NCBI RefSeq assembly: GCF_009766065.1
Contig: NZ_LMUE01000009.1
Coordinates: forward strand, 66,812 to 130,811
Direction: 5' to 3'
Source: Dyella sp. S184
GTDB lineage: Bacteria; Pseudomonadota; Gammaproteobacteria; Xanthomonadales; Rhodanobacteraceae
DNA: 64,000 bases
In this document: piece by piece, positions 25,777 to 34,260 of the stretch
Numbering within the stretch: position 1 is the stretch's first letter
How the letters are laid out: each line of letters starts with the position of its first letter
Notes under the pieces: generated by a model
What the model was told of the DNA's origin: nothing
The model's database searches: none
The model's input: only the letters and a program-made list of their open reading frames with translations
Position numbers and translations under genes: made by a program

Positions 25777-27612
25777 TCAGGGCAGACCCAGCGTACTGCG
25801 TTCGAGTGCGCCGGCACCGCGTGGCTGCGCTGCCGGTGTCGGCACCTCGGCCGGCCAGGCGGCCCCGTCATACAGGTGCGCCCACAGCCGATCCAGCGCC
25901 GCATAACCGTAAGGCAGCAGCGGCACGTGCTGATCACCGAAACCGGGCAGCACCAGGAACGCATCGAAATGTTGCGCGTGCGGCACCTTCCAGTAGATCG
26001 GCTGACGGCCCTCGTCGCGCAGCCATGCCACATACGGCTCGGAGCTGAACGCGGTTGGCAGCAAGCCGTCGCTGGCGCCGTGCACCACCCACAGCGGCAG
26101 GTCACTGCGCGGCAACCGGGCGGCCGTTGCGGCAATGGATGCGTGCAAGGCCTGTGACTCGTGATCGTCGCCGGTCCACAGCCCACGCAGGCATTCATTG
26201 CCGATCAAGGTGGGATCAGTCGAGACACTGGTGCCACCCAGCAGACCGACACCGTTGCCGGGTGGAATGCCTGAACCATCCGCCCACCATGCCGCCCGTG
26301 TGGCGGGATCGGCCACGGCCGGCAAACCCTTGGCATCGATTGCCGCGTAGTGGAAGCCACACGGCATGTCGCCCGCGCCACGGCGCAGGTAGGACGAGGC
26401 ATAACCCGCGGCAATCACCCGCCACAAGTCGAACGCGGTGGTGCTGGCAGCGGTGCTCATCGCTTCGTCGGTCCAGCCACGGGCATGCAGATATTGACGG
26501 GCCTGCTCCGCCTGTTCGGCCGCGGTGTTGCCACTCAACTTGCCCTGCGCACGCAGGCTGGAACAGCGCAGCGGCCATGCCGGTATCGGCACACCCTTGG
26601 GCCCGCGTGCCAGTGGCACCTTGGCGAAATGCTCCGCGCTCAGCGCACATGGCAGCCAGATCGCCGCCTCGGTGGCGTAGTCGTACATCGCGCGACCATG
26701 CACGGGGACGTACACGTTCGGCTCCAGCGCCACCACGCCGGCGAAGAAATGCTCATGATCGAGACCGGCTGCCTGCAACACCGCGCCGCCGCCGTTGGAC
26801 AGGCCGGTGGCGATGATCTTCGTGTTCTGCGGCGTGAACGGTGCCTCGGCGGGAAACGCGCGGTCGAGCATGGCCAGGCCGAACTGCGCCGCCTGGATCA
26901 CATGCCGGCCCCAATCGGCCTCCGGGTTGTCACCGGAGTTCATCTGCTTCACCGCGATGCCCGCGCTCTGGGGCGCTGGCGTAGGCTGAAACTCCAGCTC
27001 CGCCTCACCGCGTTTCGCGCGTCGACCGTCCAGTGCCACACCGCTATTGTCGGCATAGTCGAAATAGCCGGCGCCGGTACCCTTGTCGGTATAGGCCACC
27101 GCGCAACCATGCGGCAGGCCCCACGCACCAGCCAGCGCGATCGCGCCATAGATGCCGCGCGAGCCGGACGAGGCGGTCACCACCAGGCAGCGCTTCTGCC
27201 GATCGAAGTGATCGGGCACCTGCAGCAGCACGCGATGCGGCGCGCGAGCACCAGGAATGCGCGCGAACGCCTGGTATTCGCGTCCCGGCACGTCCGGTAC
27301 GCCGCCATACACCGTGCCGTAGCCGCCCAGCGGGCCGAGATCGGCGATACCTTTCCAGCTGGTCTGGATGGCCCGCTGGCGCAGTTCCTCCGCCGTCGGG
27401 TTCAACGCGTCGGCAAACGGCCGTGGTGTGCTGGCCAGACCAGCCAGCCCCAACCCGGCGCTCAACAGATCATCCTGGCCGCGATGATCGGTAACCCGCA
27501 CTTCGCCGTAGTCAACATCACGCATTGCGGATTCCTTCGGCACCGGGTTGCCGGCGCAGGCCGACAGCACGAGCAAGATCAACAGGGAGGACACACAGGC
27601 GGATTTTTTCAT
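25777..27612 (-). CDS. D-(-)-3-hydroxybutyrate oligomer hydrolase
   Basis: A 611-residue 3HB-oligomer hydrolase, full length. N-terminal lipoprotein signal MKKSACVSSLLILLVLSACA with lipobox Cys19, so it is probably membrane-anchored in the periplasm or outer membrane. The alpha/beta-hydrolase nucleophile is Ser272 in ATGLSNGGGAVLQ. Other family blocks are VVTASSGSRGIYGAIALAGA and KGTGAGYFDYADNSGVALDG. It converts oligomers released by PHB depolymerases to 3-hydroxybutyrate monomers. It is divergent from the LuxR-type regulator 110 bp away and belongs with the depolymerases and permease to the right. Confidence 0.93.
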   Translation of the reverse strand: MKKSACVSSLLILLVLSACAGNPVPKESAMRDVDYGEVRVTDHRGQDDLLSAGLGLAGLASTPRPFADALNPTAEELRQRAIQTSWKGIADLGPLGGYGTVYGGVPDVPGREYQAFARIPGARAPHRVLLQVPDHFDRQKRCLVVTASSGSRGIYGAIALAGAWGLPHGCAVAYTDKGTGAGYFDYADNSGVALDGRRAKRGEAELEFQPTPAPQSAGIAVKQMNSGDNPEADWGRHVIQAAQFGLAMLDRAFPAEAPFTPQNTKIIATGLSNGGGAVLQAAGLDHEHFFAGVVALEPNVYVPVHGRAMYDYATEAAIWLPCALSAEHFAKVPLARGPKGVPIPAWPLRCSSLRAQGKLSGNTAAEQAEQARQYLHARGWTDEAMSTAASTTAFDLWRVIAAGYASSYLRRGAGDMPCGFHYAAIDAKGLPAVADPATRAAWWADGSGIPPGNGVGLLGGTSVSTDPTLIGNECLRGLWTGDDHESQALHASIAATAARLPRSDLPLWVVHGASDGLLPTAFSSEPYVAWLRDEGRQPIYWKVPHAQHFDAFLVLPGFGDQHVPLLPYGYAALDRLWAHLYDGAAWPAEVPTPAAQPRGAGALERSTLGLP

Positions 27613-27722
27613 CCCGCCACCATATCAAGCATGCACGCACACGCCATCGTACGAAAGTCCAGCATCACACCAGTGACCCTTGGACCTCGACGGCCGCGCT
27701 GCGGCCCGCTAACGTCAACGAC

Positions 27723-28382
27723 ATGACGAGCCTGCTGATCGCTGACGACCACCCGTTGTTCCGCGCCGCGCTGCGCCTGGCAGCCAGCGAAGGCCTGCCC
27801 GGTTGCCACATGCGCGAAGCCGCCGACCTCGCCAGCGTATTGGCTGCCCTGGCTACCGAACCAGACACCGACCTCGTCCTGCTCGACCTGCACATGCCCG
27901 GCAGCCAAGGGCTGTCAGGCCTCGCCATGCTGCGCGGCCAGCATCCCGGCGTGGCCGTGCTGGTGGTCTCCGCCCACGACGAACCGCGCATCGTGCGCCG
28001 CGTGCTCGATCACGGCGCCGCCGGCTTCATCCCCAAAAGCGCCAGCCCCGCCGATATCGGTGAGGCGATTCGCAGCGTGCTCGACTGTGGCACCTGGTTG
28101 CCACCCGGCCTCGCCGACGCCATCGCCGCCCTGCCCGCCAATCCGGCCGACACTGATCTCGCCAGCCGCCTCGCCCGCCTCACCGAACAGCAATCCCGGG
28201 TCCTCACCCTGCTCGCCGAAGGCCTGCTCAACAAGCAGATCGCCGACCGGCTGGCGATCCAGGAGCGCACGGTGAAGGCGCATGTCACGGCGATCTTCGA
28301 GAAGCTCAGAGTGAGGAATCGCACGCAGGCGGGGATGTTGCTGCGGTCGTTGGATCTGGGGGAGCCAGCGCGGGTGATGTGA
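27723..28382 (+). CDS. LuxR-family response regulator (CrbR/ErdR-like)
   Basis: 219 residues. The receiver domain (MTSLLIADDHPLFRAAL, phospho-acceptor Asp55 in LVLLDLHMPG, Lys in FIPKSAS) is followed by a NarL-type HTH at about 150-200 (LTEQQSRVLTLLAEGLLNKQ and ERTVKAHVTAIFEKLRVRNR). The start at 27723 is chosen because the receiver begins there; the upstream frame to 27525 is Arg/His-rich noise. The most likely cognate kinase is the SSS hybrid kinase at 29799, as in CrbS/CrbR (MxtR/ErdR) pairs that control acetate use. The pairing is inferred from proximity and domain types. Confidence 0.88.
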   Translation: MTSLLIADDHPLFRAALRLAASEGLPGCHMREAADLASVLAALATEPDTDLVLLDLHMPGSQGLSGLAMLRGQHPGVAVLVVSAHDEPRIVRRVLDHGAAGFIPKSASPADIGEAIRSVLDCGTWLPPGLADAIAALPANPADTDLASRLARLTEQQSRVLTLLAEGLLNKQIADRLAIQERTVKAHVTAIFEKLRVRNRTQAGMLLRSLDLGEPARVM

Positions 28383-28447
28383 CAGAAGCTTTCACCCGAA
28401 GACGGATACCGAAGGTGGCTCGCAAGGCCGCCACCAAAACGGAGATT

Positions 28448-28476
28448 GAAGCCGCACCGGCTCACGGTGCGGCTTC
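28448..28476. terminator. inverted repeat between convergent crbR-like and PHB depolymerase genes
   Basis: 12-bp arms GAAGCCGCACCG (28448-28459) and its complement (28465-28476), 5-base loop. No T tract next to the stem. Position between two convergent stops supports a terminator role. Confidence 0.5.
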
Positions 28477-28496
28477 GCAATGTAGCGACGCGGCAT

Positions 28497-29528
28497 TCAG
28501 AGCTGCAACGAACCGCCGGCCAGTTTATTGACTTCCGCCATGATGGCCGTCATCTGCGGGGCGGATTTGAGCGCATAGTGATTATTGGTGTAGCCCCACC
28601 AATCCCAGCATCCATAGGGGTTGTAAGGAGCATAGGCATCGATCGTCTGTGGATAGAGCACGATGATATTGTTCGTGTCAGCCCATTCGTTGATGCCGCT
28701 GTCATGCACGAAGGTTGTGCCTACCGTTTCCTGATTTTGCGAGCATCCATGCAACGCCACGACCAGGCGACAGGCCTGTCCCGCTGCGCAATTCTTGGGC
28801 ACGAAGACCCAGCCCGTGCTATCCATCGAGATGGCCGCGCAGTTTCCATTTGCGCAAAACGGATTCTGATTGAACTGGATGAAGCTGCCACCCAAAGCAC
28901 CTGAATTGCGCGCCTGGAGCGTGCCGTAAAACATCGTCAAGAATGTCTGTTCCGGATCGATGCCGCAGTTATTGATGTACGGCAGTGCAAGATACAGGCA
29001 GGCGGTGAGTGCGTCCGGCGACACCCAGGAATGCTCTGCCGCGGTGTGGTTGTTGTAGGTGATCTCACTGCCCGATGTGAAACTTTGGTAGTACTGATAC
29101 AGGTCGTTCATCGTTGCCTGATAATCCACCGTATCCAGCGTGCCACTGAACATGTAAATCGGCTTGCCGACGATATTGCTGACCGGATCGATCGCGCCTG
29201 CCGAGGCTTCTTTATTGGTATAGCTGACCAGCGACGACACCGGCACGCTGACGCCGGTAGCGCAGGCCTCGCCCCAGAGCGCGTCATTATCCTGCGCGCA
29301 GTAGTACGTACCGCCGGCCATCACGGCGGTCCCGTAGATCGCTTTTGAATAGGCTACTTGCAGCTGTGTGGCCATATAACCGCCTGATGAAATGCCTGCC
29401 ACCGTTACGGAGCTAGGTGTGATGTTGTACGAGCCGAGCGCCGCTTGTGCCCTCGCAAACGGAGAAGCGATCGTGATAGCGCTGAACAACACCGCCATAA
29501 CCAAGAATCTGAAGTGTTTCGAAAACAT
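28497..29528 (-). CDS. short-chain PHB depolymerase, type-2-like catalytic domain
   Basis: 343 residues from 29528, where GGAGGA precedes the ATG. Signal peptide MFSKHFRFLVMAVLFSAITI through ARAQA. The lipase box VAGISSGGYMA (Ser47) is close to the N-terminus. The catalytic Asp is probably in SGTLDTVDY and the His in AEHSWVS. The oxyanion-hole LVVALHGCSQN lies late in the protein. This Ser-Asp-His-oxyanion order is that of type 2 (permuted) PHB depolymerases. No linker or substrate-binding domain follows, so binding to solid polymer may be poor; soluble or amorphous PHB is more likely. Six or more cysteines suggest disulfides. A paralogue is at 33130. Confidence 0.88.
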   Translation of the reverse strand: MFSKHFRFLVMAVLFSAITIASPFARAQAALGSYNITPSSVTVAGISSGGYMATQLQVAYSKAIYGTAVMAGGTYYCAQDNDALWGEACATGVSVPVSSLVSYTNKEASAGAIDPVSNIVGKPIYMFSGTLDTVDYQATMNDLYQYYQSFTSGSEITYNNHTAAEHSWVSPDALTACLYLALPYINNCGIDPEQTFLTMFYGTLQARNSGALGGSFIQFNQNPFCANGNCAAISMDSTGWVFVPKNCAAGQACRLVVALHGCSQNQETVGTTFVHDSGINEWADTNNIIVLYPQTIDAYAPYNPYGCWDWWGYTNNHYALKSAPQMTAIMAEVNKLAGGSLQL

Positions 29529-29798
29529 CGAAGAGTCCTCCATCGTCACGTGAGTGTGTTATCGATGCCGCCCGATATGCCCCCATCAGCACCGTCGCCA
29601 AAGCCCTAATGCGGTCGCCGCAATGGAGATCGCAAAGCGAGAAGTGACCACGGAGTTTGGAAAAGGGCACTCATTCGCCTCGCCAAGAGAGCACAAGGTG
29701 GTAATGAGTTGAATTGGACGATAGGGCTATGCGGCTGTCGCGGTGTCGTGTCGGCCAAGCCGATCCAGGCGTTACGCCGGATCCCGGGCCAACCTGCC

Positions 29799-32700
29799 TT
29801 AGGCCCACCCGGCACCCGCCGTTATCCGTTGCAACACCTGCCTCAATGCCAACGGCTTCAAGGGCTTGTACAACACGCCCAGCCCTGCATCGAGCAATCG
29901 CTGGCGCAGCTCGCCGTCACGGTCGGCCGTAAGCATCACAGTTGGCACATCAGCATGCAGTTCACGCAGCCGATGCCACACATCGAATCCTGTATCGCCG
30001 CCATCGAGGTGGAAATCAAGGATATGCAGGTCCGGTCGCCACGGCGCAGCCAGCGCCTGCTTGGCATTGCGCGCAGCGTGCACATGCCAGCCCCAGCTGG
30101 TCAGCAGGCTGCTGAGCGCGGCGAGTGCAGCGGGCTCGTTATCCAGCACCAGCGCACGACCAGCGGGCAGTGAGTGCTGTGCATCAGCGATGGGTGGCAA
30201 TCGTATCGCGGCACGTGCCATCGGCATGCTGAGGTCAAACACGCTGCCCCTGCCGGGCCATGAGCGTAGACCGAGCGGATGGTCGAGCAACCCAGCCATG
30301 CGTTGCGCGATGGACAAACCCAGCCCGAGTCCCTGCCCGCCTGCAGCACTTCCGCGACGAAACTCCTGGAAGATCAGTTGCTGCTCGCCCGGCGCGATGC
30401 CGGGGCCGGTATCCCAGACTTCCACGCGCAACTGCTCGCCGTGTCGGCGCACACCAAGCAACACGCGGCCGTATTCCGCATAACGCAACGCATTCGACAG
30501 GAAGTTCTGCAACACGCGGCGTAGCAGCTGTGGATCGGAGCGCACCCATGCACGCGTGCCGACCACGTCGAACTGCACGCCGCGATCCAACGCAATGGCC
30601 CGGAATTCGGCAGCCAACGGATCGAGTACGTCGGCCAGCGGGAATGCGCGCGGCTGGGGATGCAGACGGCCACCTTCCAGACGCGCGATATCGAGCAGGC
30701 CAGCGAGCAGACCTTCCGTAGCAGAAAGCGCACCGTTGAGGTGACGTGCAGTCGTGGCATCGGCACCGCGCTCGGTCAAAGAGTGAGCAAACAGCTGCGC
30801 GGCATGCAGCGGCTGCATCAGGTCGTGGGTTACCGCGGTGAGGAAGCGGCTCTTCGCCTCGTTCGCGCCCTGTGCTTCCGCCGATGCCGCGGCCAACGCG
30901 CGGGTGCGTTCCTCCACTCGCAGTTCGAGCGTCTCGTTGACGCGCTTGAGCGAGCCTTCGGCCTGGCGGAATGCGGTGACGTCGGTGAAGGTGGCAACAA
31001 AGCCGCCTCCCGGCATCGGGTTGCCGCGGATCTCGACCACGATGCCATCGGGAAAACGCCGCTCGGACAGATGCCGAGTGCCGGCACGCATGTGGGTGAG
31101 CCGGCGCTGCACACGGCGCTCGACTTCACCGGGGCCGAGCATGCCGGCCTCGACGTTGTGACGGGTCAGGTCGGCGACCGGGCGGCCTACCTGCAGCAGT
31201 TCGTCGGGATAGCCGAACAGGCTGGCGTAGCGGCTGTTCCATGCCACCAGTCGCAACTCGGCATCGACCACGCAGATACCCTGGCTCATGTTCTGCAGCG
31301 CCGCCTCCAGCACGCGCTGGTTGAAGCGCAGATCCTGTGCCGCCTCGCCGACGATGGCGACGACAGTATCCAGATCATCGCGTCCCTGCCGATGCACCAC
31401 TTCCAGCAGCAGCCGCGCCGAGGCGGCGCCAATCACTGCAGCCAACTCATGTTCCACCTCAGCGACTCGAGTGCTGCCGGACGATCCGGTCAACGGTGCG
31501 TTATGGAACAGGTGTTCGACACGCTCGGCCGGCAGGAAGCGCGCTGCCAACGCGCGTAGCTCGGTCACACCGACATCGCCTACGCTGACCGCACGTGCGT
31601 TACGGCCATAACGCGATCCGGCCACTGCCAGCATCACCGCACCGTTCGCCGCCAGGCTCACCACTACCGCGCGGCCCAGCCGGTTCCAGTCGCCCAGCCC
31701 GAACAGGTCATCCGGCGACAGCCAGTGCAGACCGAACGGACCCACGTGCAGCCACGGCAAGGTGGACGGCAACAACGCCGGCGAGACCGCATACAGCCAG
31801 ACCAGGGTGCCGACTGCCAGTCCGGCCATCACCGCACGCGACCCCAGCTGCGGACGGTATACCGCCGCCAGCAACGCCGGCGTCAGCCCAGCCAGTGCGG
31901 AAAACGAGATCGCGCCGATATCGGCCAAGACCTCGTTGCGCGCCAGCACCCGGCTGTATGCCCAGGCCAGCAACAGCACCAGCAGGATCGCCACTCGTCG
32001 GTGATTCAACAACTCGCCGCGCAGATCGCCGTGCTCGTCGCGACCCCAGCCGGCCTTCACCCGCAGTGGTGCGATGAAGTGATTGACCACCATCAGGCTC
32101 AGCGACAGCGTAGCGATCACCACCATGCTGGTGGCAGCGCTGAGGCCGCCGAGAAACGCGATCAGGGCCAGCCCGTGCTCGCCGCGCGCCATCGGCAGCG
32201 CCAGCACGTACATGTCCGACGACACGCCGCTCGGCCCAAGCAAGGTATCGCCCAACCGCGCCAGTGGCAGGATCGGCAGTGAGATCAGCAGCAGGTACAG
32301 CGGAAACAGCCAGCGCGCACTGCGCAGATGACCGTCGTTCCGGCACTCCACGATGCCTGCATAGAATTGATGCGGCATGGTGAACATCGCCAGCGCACCG
32401 AGCAGGATCAGCGCCGGGAAGCCGCTGCTGTCCGGCGGTGGTGGCACGTTGACTGGCATGCCAGCCGGCAACGCAGTGAACAACAAGGTACCCAGTGCCA
32501 GCATCGCGCCGAGCTTGAACAGCGACTCGAACGCCATCGCCAGCACCAGCCCGCGGTTGTGTGCCATGGTCGAGGCACGCCGCGTACCGAACAGCATCGC
32601 GAACAGCGCCATCAGCAGCGCGACATACAACGCGCTGTCCTGCCATGGCACGGATTCGGCCAGCTGCCCCTGGCTTAGGATGCCGTAACTCATCGCCACC

Positions 32701-33107
32701 GCTTTCAGCTGCAACGCGATGTACGGCACGATGCCAATCACCACCACCGCGGTGACCAGCGCGGCCAGCCCCGAATGTCGCCCCAGCCGCACCGCGATCA
32801 GGTCGGCCAGCGAGCCGGCGTTGTACTCGCGCACAAGCTGCACCATTCGGCGCAGGAATTTCAGCGCGAACAGATACATCAGGATCGCACCGACAAACGT
32901 CGGCGGCAGCCACCAGCCGGAGCGGCTGGCCTGGGTGACGGTGCCGTAGAACGTCCACGAGGTGCAGTGGATCGCCAGCGACAAGGCGTAGATGATCGCC
33001 CAGCGCTTCTCGAACAGATGCGGGCGGCGTTCGCCGAGCAAGGCCACGCCGAACAGCAGGCCCAGCCAGCACAGCGCTGCGATGGCGATCAGGCCAGCGC
33101 TCAGCAT
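29799..33107 (-). CDS. SSS-domain hybrid sensor histidine kinase (CrbS/MxtR-like)
   Basis: 1102 residues. An N-terminal sodium:solute-symporter (SSS) domain with about 13 membrane segments spans roughly residues 1-480. A connecting region and a PAS domain follow (EAALQNMSQGICVVDAELRL then VAWNSRYASLFGYPDELLQV). Next come a HisKA domain with phospho-His761 in FLTAVTHDLMQPLHAAQ, a HATPase domain (LRYAEYGRVLLGVR, GLGLGLSIAQRMAG) and a C-terminal receiver with Asp1031 in HILDFHLDGG. This is the CrbS/CbrA layout, in which the transporter module may sense or move a substrate. The ATG at 33107 (ACGGAG in front) is preferred to a TTG at 33125. It begins 22 bp after the second PHB depolymerase. Confidence 0.9.
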   Translation of the reverse strand: MLSAGLIAIAALCWLGLLFGVALLGERRPHLFEKRWAIIYALSLAIHCTSWTFYGTVTQASRSGWWLPPTFVGAILMYLFALKFLRRMVQLVREYNAGSLADLIAVRLGRHSGLAALVTAVVVIGIVPYIALQLKAVAMSYGILSQGQLAESVPWQDSALYVALLMALFAMLFGTRRASTMAHNRGLVLAMAFESLFKLGAMLALGTLLFTALPAGMPVNVPPPPDSSGFPALILLGALAMFTMPHQFYAGIVECRNDGHLRSARWLFPLYLLLISLPILPLARLGDTLLGPSGVSSDMYVLALPMARGEHGLALIAFLGGLSAATSMVVIATLSLSLMVVNHFIAPLRVKAGWGRDEHGDLRGELLNHRRVAILLVLLLAWAYSRVLARNEVLADIGAISFSALAGLTPALLAAVYRPQLGSRAVMAGLAVGTLVWLYAVSPALLPSTLPWLHVGPFGLHWLSPDDLFGLGDWNRLGRAVVVSLAANGAVMLAVAGSRYGRNARAVSVGDVGVTELRALAARFLPAERVEHLFHNAPLTGSSGSTRVAEVEHELAAVIGAASARLLLEVVHRQGRDDLDTVVAIVGEAAQDLRFNQRVLEAALQNMSQGICVVDAELRLVAWNSRYASLFGYPDELLQVGRPVADLTRHNVEAGMLGPGEVERRVQRRLTHMRAGTRHLSERRFPDGIVVEIRGNPMPGGGFVATFTDVTAFRQAEGSLKRVNETLELRVEERTRALAAASAEAQGANEAKSRFLTAVTHDLMQPLHAAQLFAHSLTERGADATTARHLNGALSATEGLLAGLLDIARLEGGRLHPQPRAFPLADVLDPLAAEFRAIALDRGVQFDVVGTRAWVRSDPQLLRRVLQNFLSNALRYAEYGRVLLGVRRHGEQLRVEVWDTGPGIAPGEQQLIFQEFRRGSAAGGQGLGLGLSIAQRMAGLLDHPLGLRSWPGRGSVFDLSMPMARAAIRLPPIADAQHSLPAGRALVLDNEPAALAALSSLLTSWGWHVHAARNAKQALAAPWRPDLHILDFHLDGGDTGFDVWHRLRELHADVPTVMLTADRDGELRQRLLDAGLGVLYKPLKPLALRQVLQRITAGAGWA

Positions 33108-33129
33108 TGTCGGCTCCGTGCGCAACCGA

Positions 33130-34167
33130 TCAATGTGCGGGTTGCAGCCCCAGTGCGTGTACCGCGTTCACCAGCCAGCGCAGCTGCACGCCGTGGCGGC
33201 TGTCGTAGTCGGCTCCGGAATATCCCCACCAGTCCCAGCATGCTTGCGGATTCAAGGGCGCGAAACTTGCGCGAGTCTGAGGATATAGCACTGCCACGTC
33301 ATAGACGTCGGCCCAGCGGTTGAAGCCGGCATCTTTCACGAATGCATCGCCCACCGCCTCGGCGTTCTGCTTGCAGCCGTGAAACGCGACCACCAGGCCA
33401 CACGGTTTGCCAGCGAGGCAATCGGGCGGCAGGTAGACATAGCCAGTCTTGGCCAGCAACGCATCGGCGCCATCCGGGCGCAGTGTGTCCTGGTCGAACG
33501 TGCGTAGCTCGCCGAGTGCCTGCGCTGCCGCATGCATAGGCTTGCCGAACATCTGCGCGAAGATCTCGCCAGCCGCATCGAAACCGCAATGGCCCAGATA
33601 CGGCGACACCGACTTGTCGCAATCGCCACCGCTGGCGGCCACTGGCAGATTGTGGGCGAATGCGCGCTGGCCATCATCATGCACCTGCATGCCGCTCAGG
33701 CCAGGCGTGTTGTCACGCAGTTGCTCGTAGAAATGCGCCCCGGCCTCAGCCACCGCCGGTGCCACAAGCACATCGGCGCTGCCGTGCAGCAGGTAGACGT
33801 GGGCATGCGCTAGATCCTTCAGGGGACCGATCTCGCCGGCAGCTGCACGCTTCGTGGCACTCGCCACCAGTGTGCCGACATCCAGTGCCGGCACGCCTTT
33901 CATGCAGCTGCCAAGGGCAACATCAAGCTTGCCGCCGGCGCAGCCATAAGGACCACCAGCGACCAGCGCCGCGTTCGGGAACAGCTCCGGATAGGCGAGC
34001 TGCGCCTGGGTCGCCATGTAAGCGCCGGACGAAAGTCCGACCACAGCCACCCTCGATGGATCAAGCTTCAGTTTTGGCAGGGAACCTGCCGGCTGGGCCG
34101 CGCAGGCACTGCCACTGCCGAGCAATAACGACAAACCGCACAGGCGGATCCAGGCTCTCAATGACAT
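33130..34167 (-). CDS. second short-chain PHB depolymerase, type-2-like
   Basis: 345 residues. Signal peptide MSLRAWIRLCGLSLLLGSGS through ACAAQ. Lipase box VVGLSSGAYMA (Ser46). Asp in LLHGSADVLVAP, catalytic His in AFAHNLPVAASGG, then CDKSVSPYLGHCGFDAAGE, and a late oxyanion site VVAFHGCKQNAEAVG. The C-terminus WDWWGYSGADYDSRHGVQLR parallels its paralogue at 28497. Again no substrate-binding domain. It lies between the TonB receptor (93 bp upstream) and the kinase (22 bp downstream) on one strand, so the three are probably one operon. Confidence 0.88.
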   Translation of the reverse strand: MSLRAWIRLCGLSLLLGSGSACAAQPAGSLPKLKLDPSRVAVVGLSSGAYMATQAQLAYPELFPNAALVAGGPYGCAGGKLDVALGSCMKGVPALDVGTLVASATKRAAAGEIGPLKDLAHAHVYLLHGSADVLVAPAVAEAGAHFYEQLRDNTPGLSGMQVHDDGQRAFAHNLPVAASGGDCDKSVSPYLGHCGFDAAGEIFAQMFGKPMHAAAQALGELRTFDQDTLRPDGADALLAKTGYVYLPPDCLAGKPCGLVVAFHGCKQNAEAVGDAFVKDAGFNRWADVYDVAVLYPQTRASFAPLNPQACWDWWGYSGADYDSRHGVQLRWLVNAVHALGLQPAH

Positions 34168-34260
34168 GGACGATCTCCGTAATTCGACAACCGCATACGC
34201 AGAATTCGCGACCGATCATGCGCAGCCATGGGGGCGGCACACGAGCGATCGTCACAAAGC

